A model generated the notes under the pieces. It did not search any database. It was not told where the DNA came from and saw only the letters and a program-made list of their open reading frames with translations. DNA of 64,000 nucleotides from UBA5109 sp038148755 (lineage in GTDB: Bacteria; Pseudomonadota; Gammaproteobacteria; Pseudomonadales; Pseudohongiellaceae): NCBI GenBank assembly GCA_038148755.1, contig JAYQWA010000008.1, positions 1 through 64,000 on the forward strand, read 5' to 3'. The position numbers and the translations under genes were made by a program. Position 1 is the first letter of the stretch, and every line of letters begins with the position of its first letter. Of this stretch, positions 40,694 to 47,853 are shown piece after piece.

Positions 40694-41941
40694 ATGTTTA
40701 ATTACCTGAAAAGCACTCTGGGTCCGGGGCTGGTTTTTGCGGCTGTAGCAGTCGGGACATCCCATGTTGTGCAATCAACCAGGGCAGGCGCTACTTATGG
40801 CTTAAGCATGATTTTTCTTGTGGTGCTTGTTTGCATGGTTAAATATCCCACTTATCTGTTCAGTTCACGCTACGCAGCGTTAACCGGACAAACAGTCGTA
40901 GATGGTTATGCCAAACGCGGAAAATGGTTTCTCTATATTCTGCTGGCGCTCATCATGATTGAAATAACCGTAGCGACATCTGCAGCCGCATTGGTAACCA
41001 GTGGCATCATAAAAGGCATTTTCAATCTGTCCATGGAAACAACTGTTTTATCCATGATCTTGCTGTTGGGCACTATTGCCATTCTGGCAATAGGAAAATA
41101 CAAAGCGCTCGAATCCTTCTGTAAAATTCTGGTAGTTGGATTCTGTATCACAACTTTAATTACGACCTTTATCGCACTCATTGGTTTTGAATCTTCAACG
41201 GCACAACCCATTACCCAACTGGCATTTGATCGCCCTACGACCTTATTTTTAGTCAGCATCGCCGGGTGGATGCCGACCGGAATTTTAGGGGCGGTCATGC
41301 TTTCCAACTGGGTTCTTGCCAGAAAGAACAGTAACGGCAATAAAGTGTTTACAAGAAAGGAAGCCGATTTCGATTTTCATGTTGGTTATGGTTTCTCAAT
41401 TTTTTTAGCGGCCTGCTTTGTTATTCTGGGTTATATCGTCATACGGGGCGCAGGCGACAATATCGCCAACGATAGCGCAGGATTTTCACTGCAAATCATT
41501 AGTTTATTTACCAGCACAATTGGTAGCTGGGTGTTCAGCCTGATAGCCGTAACAGTTATCGCTGTCATGTATTCGACGCTGTTGGCGCTGGTTGATGGTT
41601 TTCCACGCCTGACTTTTGATGTTCTTGATACACTCTGGCCGGATATCACTTCCGCAATAACCGAGACCAACTTTTACAGTATTTTATTCGCTCTGTTATT
41701 TATCCTGGTGGGAGCAGTATTTTTTCTGTTTATGAATTCCTTTACGCAGTTTATCGATTTTGTCACCGCTACAGGTTTTATTATTACACCAATCATCGCT
41801 ACCTTTAATCATGTCATTATTTTTTCCAGCGACACCAACCCTGAACAAAGACCAGGCCCGATACTGAAGTTATGGAGTTATTCCACGATCACTATTTTTT
41901 CTGTTGTCACTCTGTTGTGGCTTTATTTTCAGCTGTCTTAA
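40694..41941 (+). CDS. Nramp-related membrane transporter lacking canonical metal motifs
   Basis: A 415-residue, roughly 11-helix protein of the Nramp/APC fold (SLGPGLVFAAVAVGTSHVVQSTRAGATYG in helix 1, ILGAVMLSNWVLARK in helix 6, FASRYAALTG-like helix 3). In true Mn/Fe Nramp proteins helix 1 contains DPGN and helix 6 MPH; here the aligned positions read about GTSH and MLS. The metal-binding residues are thus replaced, and the substrate may be another cation or an organic solute. Ribosome-binding site AAGGGAATC. Followed by an 8-bp inverted repeat at 41961-41989. Confidence 0.75.
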   Translation: MFNYLKSTLGPGLVFAAVAVGTSHVVQSTRAGATYGLSMIFLVVLVCMVKYPTYLFSSRYAALTGQTVVDGYAKRGKWFLYILLALIMIEITVATSAAALVTSGIIKGIFNLSMETTVLSMILLLGTIAILAIGKYKALESFCKILVVGFCITTLITTFIALIGFESSTAQPITQLAFDRPTTLFLVSIAGWMPTGILGAVMLSNWVLARKNSNGNKVFTRKEADFDFHVGYGFSIFLAACFVILGYIVIRGAGDNIANDSAGFSLQIISLFTSTIGSWVFSLIAVTVIAVMYSTLLALVDGFPRLTFDVLDTLWPDITSAITETNFYSILFALLFILVGAVFFLFMNSFTQFIDFVTATGFIITPIIATFNHVIIFSSDTNPEQRPGPILKLWSYSTITIFSVVTLLWLYFQLS

Positions 41942-41960
41942 TCATTAGGTTCTGAGTAAG

Positions 41961-41989
41961 TTCTTTGTAGTTTAACAACCAACAAAGAA
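41961..41989. repeat. 8-bp inverted repeat after the Nramp-related gene
   Basis: TTCTTTGT and ACAAAGAA pair around a 13-base loop, 20 bases after the stop codon. No T run follows, so termination is uncertain. Confidence 0.35.
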
Positions 41990-42077
41990 AGTAGCTTCAT
42001 CTTGCAGATAAGGCATAATATGGCGCTTCCCCTACCCTGGGGATACTCATTTATGACTAAATAAGCTTCGAGTAAAA

Positions 42078-43316
42078 ATGGAAGAACCAAGTCCTGCCAG
42101 CCATAACCGCTTTACTGCTTTTGCCTATCCCGCTTTTGCTCTCTACTGGTCTGCAAGATTCTGTTCCACTTTTGCTGTTCAGATAGCTTCTGTTGCCGTG
42201 GCCTGGCAGATTTATGATCTGACACGTGACCCAATGGATCTTGGAATCATTGGACTTGTTCAGTTTTTGCCTTTGTTATTATTAGTCCTGGTGACCGGTT
42301 CAGTTGCGGATCGCTACGGAAGACGTCGCGTCATGGCTATTGCCATTACGCTTGAAGCCATCTGTGCAGCCGCAATTCTGTTTTTTTCTATCCGGGGTTT
42401 AACTTCACCTCTGCCTGTATTTTTTGCTCTGACCGGGATGGGAATTGCCCGTGCATTTTTTGGCCCGGCTTCACAGTCTCTGGTCGTCAACCTGGTACCG
42501 ATGGATGTTTTTGCAAATGCTGTTTCGCTGAATGCATCCTCCTGGCAGATATCCAGTATTGTAGGCCCGGTTGCCGGGGGATTACTTTATGGAATCAGCC
42601 CTAATCTTGCCTATTCGATCGTGGTCATCATGCTGGTACTGGCATTAGTTCTCATCATGCGGATTCCAGCACCGGCACAGCACAGCACAAGCACGAAAAT
42701 AACCTTCAGTACTGTGTTCGGCGGTTTACGCTATATCCGCAAGGAAAAAGTCGTGTTGGGGGCCATCTCGCTGGATTTATTTGCCGTCTTACTGGGTGGA
42801 GCGGTGGCATTATTGCCCGTCTATGCCCGTGACATTCTGGAACTTGGCCCCTGGGGCTTAGGCATCCTGCGTGCCGCTCCGGGGGTTGGCGCACTGACAA
42901 TGGTGGTATGCCTCACGATTTTTCCTATCCGTGATCATGCCGGGCGTATTCTATTAATATTCGTGGCGCTATTTGGTGTTTTCACTGCCATGTTTGGACT
43001 GTCGGCAATAATGTGGGTTTCTGTCATCAGCCTGGCACTTGTCGGGGCTGCCGATATGGTAAGTGTTGTCATACGCGAAACCCTGTTACAACTCTGGACA
43101 CCCGATGATGTTCGCGGCCGGGTAAATGCCGTCAACATGGTTTTCCTGGGTGCTTCAAATGAGCTTGGCGAATTTCGTGCAGGCTTCATGGCTGCCTGGA
43201 TAGGCGCTGTCCCGGCCGTAGTTTTTGGCGGAGTTGCTGCTATCGGAATTGCCGGGGCATGGGCTTGGCTGTTTCCGCAATTACGGGATGCACGTTATCT
43301 AAATCGTCAAGATTAA
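42078..43316 (+). CDS. MFS exporter, EntS/DHA3-like
   Basis: A 412-residue, 12-helix major-facilitator protein. FALYWSARFCSTFAVQIASVAVAWQIYDLT and GSVADRYGRRRVM are the helix 1 and loop 2-3 motifs of the EntS/TetV-like DHA3 group, known for siderophore and drug export. RVNAVNMVFLGASNELGEFRAG near the C-terminus is also characteristic. No siderophore genes are nearby, so the substrate remains open. Stands alone, with an AT-rich stretch after it that begins with an 8-bp hairpin at 43341-43362. Confidence 0.85.
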   Translation: MEEPSPASHNRFTAFAYPAFALYWSARFCSTFAVQIASVAVAWQIYDLTRDPMDLGIIGLVQFLPLLLLVLVTGSVADRYGRRRVMAIAITLEAICAAAILFFSIRGLTSPLPVFFALTGMGIARAFFGPASQSLVVNLVPMDVFANAVSLNASSWQISSIVGPVAGGLLYGISPNLAYSIVVIMLVLALVLIMRIPAPAQHSTSTKITFSTVFGGLRYIRKEKVVLGAISLDLFAVLLGGAVALLPVYARDILELGPWGLGILRAAPGVGALTMVVCLTIFPIRDHAGRILLIFVALFGVFTAMFGLSAIMWVSVISLALVGAADMVSVVIRETLLQLWTPDDVRGRVNAVNMVFLGASNELGEFRAGFMAAWIGAVPAVVFGGVAAIGIAGAWAWLFPQLRDARYLNRQD

Positions 43317-43835
43317 ACGCATGCCTATAATTATGAATTGGGTAATACTTAGAGGTATTACCAAAGTTATACACATCTATTTTAAAGCTTGGAACTCAAG
43401 CCTCAATTAGCTAATTTCCCAATACTATGAAATTCTATGATCACTCAGGGCTGGCTGAGCGCTTAGATATCTACTTAATGGATTCTAACAAAATTTGATT
43501 ACACAAACTCAAAGTCAGTAAAAATCAATTGCTTCACCTGAATAGCTTATTTGTATTTGTTTCTAAATAGGCTCAACGCTTATCAGATTTTCGATATTTT
43601 CCTGCATTTATTTTCGAAGAATGCCTTAAAGGCGTAGACACTTGGCAATTTAATACTTAGGATGAATATAAATTTATTCTTATATTGGTAAAAAAACTTA
43701 AGCCATTTATAGACGGATAGTTCACATTAAGATAGAAACTAAAAAGTTACAAAATAAATTTTAAAATCTAGTATTATTTTTGTTTTTTTGATATTTTGGG
43801 AAATATATTTACATATTAAATGGCATTTAATAGAT
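43317..43835. other. AT-rich non-coding stretch of about 520 bases
   Basis: No supportable gene was found. The only clear structure is a perfect inverted repeat, GGTAATAC-N6-GTATTACC at 43341-43362, 24 bases after the MFS stop, which may end that transcript although no T run follows. The rest is visibly richer in A and T than the flanking chromosome and continues into the two AT-rich genes that follow. Confidence 0.6.
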
Positions 43836-44303
43836 ATGAAAATCATAGCTTCCATCGTCTTATCTATAGTATTTTTAGTTAGTTCAAGCTTTTCTCAAAA
43901 CTTTTCTCTTCAAGCGACCTATGGAACTATTACTCTAAATTCAGGCTTTACGCCTGATCCTATGACTTTTTCAGTTAAGTCTGGTGGAAGTATTGATGCA
44001 TCATCTTTGGGTGGTTCATGTGCAGGATACATAGCTAATGCCCCAGATTTTCAATTTACTTTCTCGCCAGGCTTATTATCATTATGGGTTTCAGTAATAT
44101 CATCGGCAGATACTACTTTAGTTATAAATTCACCTAACGGATCCTGGATTTGTGACGACGATAGTGGTGGCGATCTTGACCCATCAATCTATTTTAAAGA
44201 TCCGGCAAGCGGAGTTTATGATTTATGGATTGGGACCTATAGTTCAAGTGCAATCTATGATGCGACATTATACATTTCAGAATTAGGACCATATGGAAAT
44301 TAA
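43836..44303 (+). CDS. Small secreted beta-rich protein, PPC-domain-like
   Basis: A 155-residue protein with a Sec signal peptide (cleavage after SFSQ, about residue 21). The mature part looks like a bacterial pre-peptidase C-terminal (PPC)-like beta-sandwich: DFQFTF, LLSLWVSVISSADTTLVINSPNGSWICDDDSGGDLDPSI, and PASGVYDLWIGTYSS. The DDDSGG loop could bind calcium. ATG 43836 is preferred over one 16 codons upstream because it starts the signal peptide. Its codons are AT-rich, unlike the flanking genes. Function unknown. Confidence 0.65.
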   Translation: MKIIASIVLSIVFLVSSSFSQNFSLQATYGTITLNSGFTPDPMTFSVKSGGSIDASSLGGSCAGYIANAPDFQFTFSPGLLSLWVSVISSADTTLVINSPNGSWICDDDSGGDLDPSIYFKDPASGVYDLWIGTYSSSAIYDATLYISELGPYGN

Positions 44304-44467
44304 TAACTGCGAAAGTTAGACTACTAATTTTTATATTGCTTACTAAAACGAGAAATAGTTGATCTATATAATAAAAGACAGAGTAATAATACATATTCAG
44401 AATTATTCCTACGTATCCAAACCAGCCTATATTTACTTGTCTAAATAATCTTTATTATTTCTAATCA

Positions 44468-45076
44468 GTGAAATTGACTTTTTTAAAAATGCTAATTTTT
44501 ATAGTCATGATTGGTATAATTTCGATCATCTCTATAATGGACGATACGCAAGATCAACCTTTATTTAGTAATGAATCAACTATAGTCTACCAAAGGAATG
44601 AATATTTACCTTATTGGGCCGATATTGACCGTGACTGCCAAGATACTAGGCAAGAAGTTCTAATTATTGAAAGTAAAGTCGATGTAGTATTAAGTGAATC
44701 TGGCTGTGAAGTTATATCAGGCAGCTGGTTAGATTTATACACAGGCCATACATATGAAAATCCAAGTGAATTAGATATAGACCATGTGGTGCCACTTTAC
44801 GAAGCTCATATCAGTGGAGCGATGGAATGGACACAAGCCGATAAAAGACAATATTCAAATAATCTCACTAATCCAAATGTGCTTATTGCTGTTTCTAAAG
44901 GAGCAAATAGATCAAAAGGAAGACGCGATCCTGCTAACTGGATGCCCCTCAATAATGCTTTCCATTGTGAATATATATCTATATGGCTTGATGTTAAGAC
45001 ACAGTTTAATTTAGAAATGGACGATGAAGAATCTGTCTTTATAAAAAGAAAGCAAAGAGAATGCTTAGCTCAATAG
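44468..45076 (+). CDS. Secreted or membrane-anchored HNH endonuclease family protein
   Basis: A 202-residue protein with an N-terminal hydrophobic segment (about residues 5-25) and a DUF1524-like HNH nuclease domain: LDIDHVVPLYEAHISGA with the catalytic His, the conserved Asn in SNNLTNPNVLIAV, and NRSKGRRDPANWMP. Cysteines (RDCQDT, ESGCEV, AFHCEY, RECLAQ) could form disulfides, as expected outside the cytoplasm. Related exported nucleases degrade environmental DNA for nutrients. Start is GTG 44468. AT-rich like its neighbour and with no operon partner other than it; acquisition by transfer is plausible. Confidence 0.82.
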   Translation: MKLTFLKMLIFIVMIGIISIISIMDDTQDQPLFSNESTIVYQRNEYLPYWADIDRDCQDTRQEVLIIESKVDVVLSESGCEVISGSWLDLYTGHTYENPSELDIDHVVPLYEAHISGAMEWTQADKRQYSNNLTNPNVLIAVSKGANRSKGRRDPANWMPLNNAFHCEYISIWLDVKTQFNLEMDDEESVFIKRKQRECLAQ

Positions 45077-45213
45077 CTCAAAGGAGTCATCAGTTGATAC
45101 AACCCGACCTAACATATGATCCTTTGACAAGCTAAGGTCACCATTACCCCAACCAGCTTGGCAATATGCTGAACCTGCTTCATACTTAACAGCTCGCTAA
45201 CAGGACTATCGAT

Positions 45214-45894
45214 CTAGACCAAAAACTCCTCACGGGTTCTGTGGCTCTCCTTAAAAGCGCCACCAAGTGCTGTGGTCTGGGTCTCAGAAGTTGCATCCAT
45301 CACACCGCGTGATTTCACACAGTAATGCTTAGCTTCAATAGTGACGGCTACATCGTCGGTTTCCAACAGTGTTTGCAGGGCTACCAGAATTTGTTGTGTC
45401 AGTCTTTCCTGCACTTGCGGTCGCTGGGCAAAGAAACGAACTATGCGGTTAATTTTAGAGAGTCCGATTATTTTGTTACCCGGGATGTAAGCTACCTTGG
45501 CCATACCATCGATGGTCACAAAGTGATGCTCACAGGTACTGGTCAGGCTGATCTCTTTGACCTTGACCATCTCATCAACTTTCATCTTGTTCTCGATTAC
45601 AGTGATTTTAGGAAACTGGGAGTAGTCGAGACCGGAAAAAATTTCATAAACATACATCTTAGCGATCCGATGCGGCGTTTCCAGCAGACTGTCATCCGAT
45701 AAGTCCAGACCCAAAGTCTTCATTATTGTCATCACAGACTTTTTGATCCTCTCGTACTTCTGCTCATTATCAATATTGTTCGGAACCATTGGTGTTTCCA
45801 ATCCCTGCTCCAATAGGGCATCACGAACCAGCAGAGCCTCTAAAGAAGAGCTGGGATTTGAAGATTTGTGGATATTAAACATTGCCTGGTTCAT
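45214..45894 (-). CDS. folE: GTP cyclohydrolase I
   Basis: Converts GTP to 7,8-dihydroneopterin triphosphate, the first step to folate and tetrahydromonapterin. At 226 residues it matches the family. Zinc and catalytic motifs: SLTSTCEHHFVTIDGMAKVAYIPG (Cys and two His), GLSKINRIVRFFAQRPQVQERLTQQI, and HYCVKSRGV with the second zinc Cys. C-terminus SHRTREEFL is typical. Third gene of folX-folM-folE on the minus strand, 61 bases after folM, with its own weak ribosome-binding site. Another folE may exist elsewhere for folate; this copy probably serves monapterin synthesis. Confidence 0.95.
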   Translation of the reverse strand: MNQAMFNIHKSSNPSSSLEALLVRDALLEQGLETPMVPNNIDNEQKYERIKKSVMTIMKTLGLDLSDDSLLETPHRIAKMYVYEIFSGLDYSQFPKITVIENKMKVDEMVKVKEISLTSTCEHHFVTIDGMAKVAYIPGNKIIGLSKINRIVRFFAQRPQVQERLTQQILVALQTLLETDDVAVTIEAKHYCVKSRGVMDATSETQTTALGGAFKESHRTREEFLV

Positions 45895-45955
45895 GATTTT
45901 TCCTTTTTTTATCTATCAGAATCTATTCATGTTACGGATAGTATACTCGGCTGGA

Positions 45956-46678
45956 TTACCCTGTTTTCAGTTGTCTGCCGCCGTCAAGTGGCAGATTTCT
46001 GCCAGTGATGTATTTGCTGTTGAGCAGCAATTGGACAGCTTCGATTCCTTCTCGGGCACCCGGGCCAGGAGGTAATAGTGATTTTTTTTCGACATGTTTT
46101 CTGTACATCTCATCATCTGACTCCCTGAACATGAGCAAGGCAGGGGCAATGCTGTTGACCTTTACAGCAGGTGCCAGTTTGGTAGCAAAAGAAAGCGTCA
46201 TGTTGTGTAAAGCAGCTTTGCTGGCCGCATACGCAATGTGCTTACTGCTACCCCTTTCTGCAACATAATCTGTGAGGTGGATGATATCTGCCATACCAAA
46301 ATGCTGTGCGCCAATTGCAAGCAGTTCTTCAAAAGCAAGATTGATCATATAGGGTGCCTGCACATGAACTGCCCAGTTTGCTTTTAGCACCTCTGCAGGT
46401 GCATTTTTCTGCGACTCTGGCAGCCAGTCAGACGCATTATGAATCACAGCTCGCAATTCTGAAAATTCGGTGCATACTTTGTTAATAAAAATAGATGTCT
46501 TGTTAGCGTTGGAAAAGTCGGCTTGGATGCAGCAAATTCCTGCATCTGCCATTTCTATAAGACTTTCGCGCTGGTTCCGATAGGTGATAGTGACACTATA
46601 GCCAGCATTATGAAGTGCGAAAGCAAGTTCTCGACCAAAACGCTGAGCACCACCTGTAATAATAATATTACCCAACAT
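45956..46678 (-). CDS. folM: Dihydromonapterin reductase (FolM-type SDR)
   Basis: A 240-residue short-chain dehydrogenase that reduces dihydromonapterin to tetrahydromonapterin using NADPH, with weak dihydrofolate reductase activity in E. coli FolM. IITGGAQRFGRELAFALHNAG is the Rossmann glycine motif in FolM form, and the catalytic region has Tyr-x3-Lys in YAASKAAL. Start set at ATG 46678, which overlaps the folX stop as TGATG; a GTG one codon upstream is possible. The neighbouring folX and folE make FolM the specific assignment within the SDR family. Confidence 0.9.
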   Translation of the reverse strand: MLGNIIITGGAQRFGRELAFALHNAGYSVTITYRNQRESLIEMADAGICCIQADFSNANKTSIFINKVCTEFSELRAVIHNASDWLPESQKNAPAEVLKANWAVHVQAPYMINLAFEELLAIGAQHFGMADIIHLTDYVAERGSSKHIAYAASKAALHNMTLSFATKLAPAVKVNSIAPALLMFRESDDEMYRKHVEKKSLLPPGPGAREGIEAVQLLLNSKYITGRNLPLDGGRQLKTG

Positions 46679-47097
46679 CACATGCGACTTGCTGAAAGGG
46701 TAACCGAGACAGAATCCGCAAAACGCAGGGCATGCGGTTTGTCGACTCTTACTTTCGCGCGGATCGCCATCTCGTTCTCCATCAGGAATCGCAGCAGGTC
46801 CTCAGCCAATTTTTCCAGCAGGCGAAAACGTCCTTCTTCAACATGTCGAATAATCTGCTTTGTGATAATTTTGTAATTCAGTGCAGTGGCTTCATTATCA
46901 CTATTGCAAGCTTCATCGGCGCAATAAGATAGCTCACAGTTAATGATAACGTCCTGCTGCTTGGTCTGCTCTTCAGGGTTAAATCCGATGTAGGTGCGCA
47001 GACGCAGATCGATGATGTTGATGACCGCATCATCGTGTTTCCAACTGCCGTTATTTTTTGGATGCAGCGGCGTATTAAATGAATGCAAATTAGGCAC
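46678..47097 (-). CDS. folX: Dihydroneopterin triphosphate epimerase
   Basis: A 139-residue relative of dihydroneopterin aldolase (FolB) that epimerises dihydroneopterin triphosphate to dihydromonapterin triphosphate. DAVINIIDLRLRTYIGFNPEEQTKQQDVIINCELSYCADEA and LNYKIITKQIIRHVEEGRFRLLEKLAEDLLRFLM fit FolX; the folM neighbour supports it over FolB. Starts at GTG 47097 behind AAGGAGATACTC. First gene of the operon. In Pseudomonas this pathway supplies the cofactor for phenylalanine hydroxylase. Confidence 0.92.
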   Translation of the reverse strand: MPNLHSFNTPLHPKNNGSWKHDDAVINIIDLRLRTYIGFNPEEQTKQQDVIINCELSYCADEACNSDNEATALNYKIITKQIIRHVEEGRFRLLEKLAEDLLRFLMENEMAIRAKVRVDKPHALRFADSVSVTLSASRM

Positions 47098-47638
47098 GAG
47101 TATCTCCTTTTTATTTTTTTATACGGAGGTATTCACAATTCAGATTAATCCCAGCGGTCTATAGACAGGATAGAGCCGTATCAGAAATCTCCGATTTAGG
47201 GAAAAACCATACCGTAGGGTCGCGAGATCAGGGGCTCACAATTTACAGCCACAATAAATAGCGCAGAGATAAGCCCTCGACGAATCGCATTATCGAGCTC
47301 TATTAGATCAACAATGACCATAGATCGAGTAGATGGAACAGCTGAAGGTAATTTTTAATTATTGATTTATTGCTTATGTCCGTTTTTGGACGAAAGCAGA
47401 CCTCAGTAGCTTCTCTTTTTCTAAAATCACCTCTGATGTATTTAGGCAGATACTACTTAAACTACAAAGCCTCAAAAGACACTCTCGGCCCTATAAAAGA
47501 CCCACCTATTTGATCCACAGAGATTTAAATTAGAACAGCTTGGTTATCTACATTTTTATCTACAAACTAGGACTTCAAGGGAATATGGGCTCGATTTAGC
47601 CTATAAATACAGCGGTTTTTGGGGGCTTAGAGAAGTGT
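47098..47638. other. Non-coding stretch of about 540 bases between folX and tRNA-Leu
   Basis: No supportable gene. It must contain the folX promoter (minus strand) and the end of the tRNA transcript. No clear terminator hairpin or RNA family was seen. Short ATG-initiated frames are present but none has a ribosome-binding site and plausible protein composition. Confidence 0.6.
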
Positions 47639-47725
47639 TGGTGCCCAGGAGAGGACTTGAACCTCCACGGCCGTTAAGCCACTAGCACCTGAAGCTAGCG
47701 TGTCTACCAATTCCACCACCTGGGC
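47639..47725 (-). tRNA. tRNA-Leu (anticodon CAG)
   Basis: An 87-base class II tRNA with the CCA end encoded. Acceptor arms GCCCAGG / CCTGGGC pair fully; the anticodon stem CTAGC / GCTAG encloses TTCAGGT with CAG at 47689-47691; a long variable arm and the GTTCAAGTCC T loop are present. It is close to E. coli tRNA-Leu(CAG) and reads CUG. It is divergent from rnr, as I recall for Pseudomonas. Confidence 0.97.
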
Positions 47726-47726
47726 C

Positions 47727-47754
47727 AAAAAAGCAGCATGATGAACTGCTTTTT
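47727..47754 (-). other. Hairpin with U run in the tRNA-Leu leader
   Basis: On the minus strand AAAAAGCAG pairs with CTGCTTTTT around a 9-base loop, ending directly before the tRNA 5' end. It would be the first structure formed in the primary transcript if the promoter at 47766-47794 is right. On the plus strand the same arms also end in a T run. It may direct 5' processing or cause some early termination. Confidence 0.45.
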
Positions 47755-47765
47755 GCAGGGGGGGC

Positions 47766-47794
47766 AATTTACCGATTCTACCCCTCCCTGTCAA
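47766..47794 (-). promoter_or_regulatory. Promoter of tRNA-Leu with GC-rich discriminator
   Basis: Reading the minus strand: -35 TTGACA (47789-47794, perfect), 17-base spacer, -10 TAAATT (47766-47771, 4/6), then GCCCCCCC. A C-rich discriminator after the -10 box is the mark of promoters inhibited by ppGpp/DksA, as expected for a stable RNA gene. Confidence 0.75.
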
Positions 47795-47853
47795 TGTGGT
47801 TTCACAATCCGAGTGCTATACTGCCGACTCACTCATTGACAGCAAAGGCTTTT

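Noticed and set aside
45109..45213. The folE frame continues in frame for 34 codons beyond its TAG stop
   Set aside because: FolE is already full length with a typical C-terminus, so unlike the lipoprotein case there is no sign of truncation; a short open stretch is expected by chance.
43317..45213. Restriction-modification or toxin-antitoxin interpretation of the HNH locus
   Set aside because: The HNH protein has an export/anchor segment and no methylase, specificity or antitoxin gene lies beside it.
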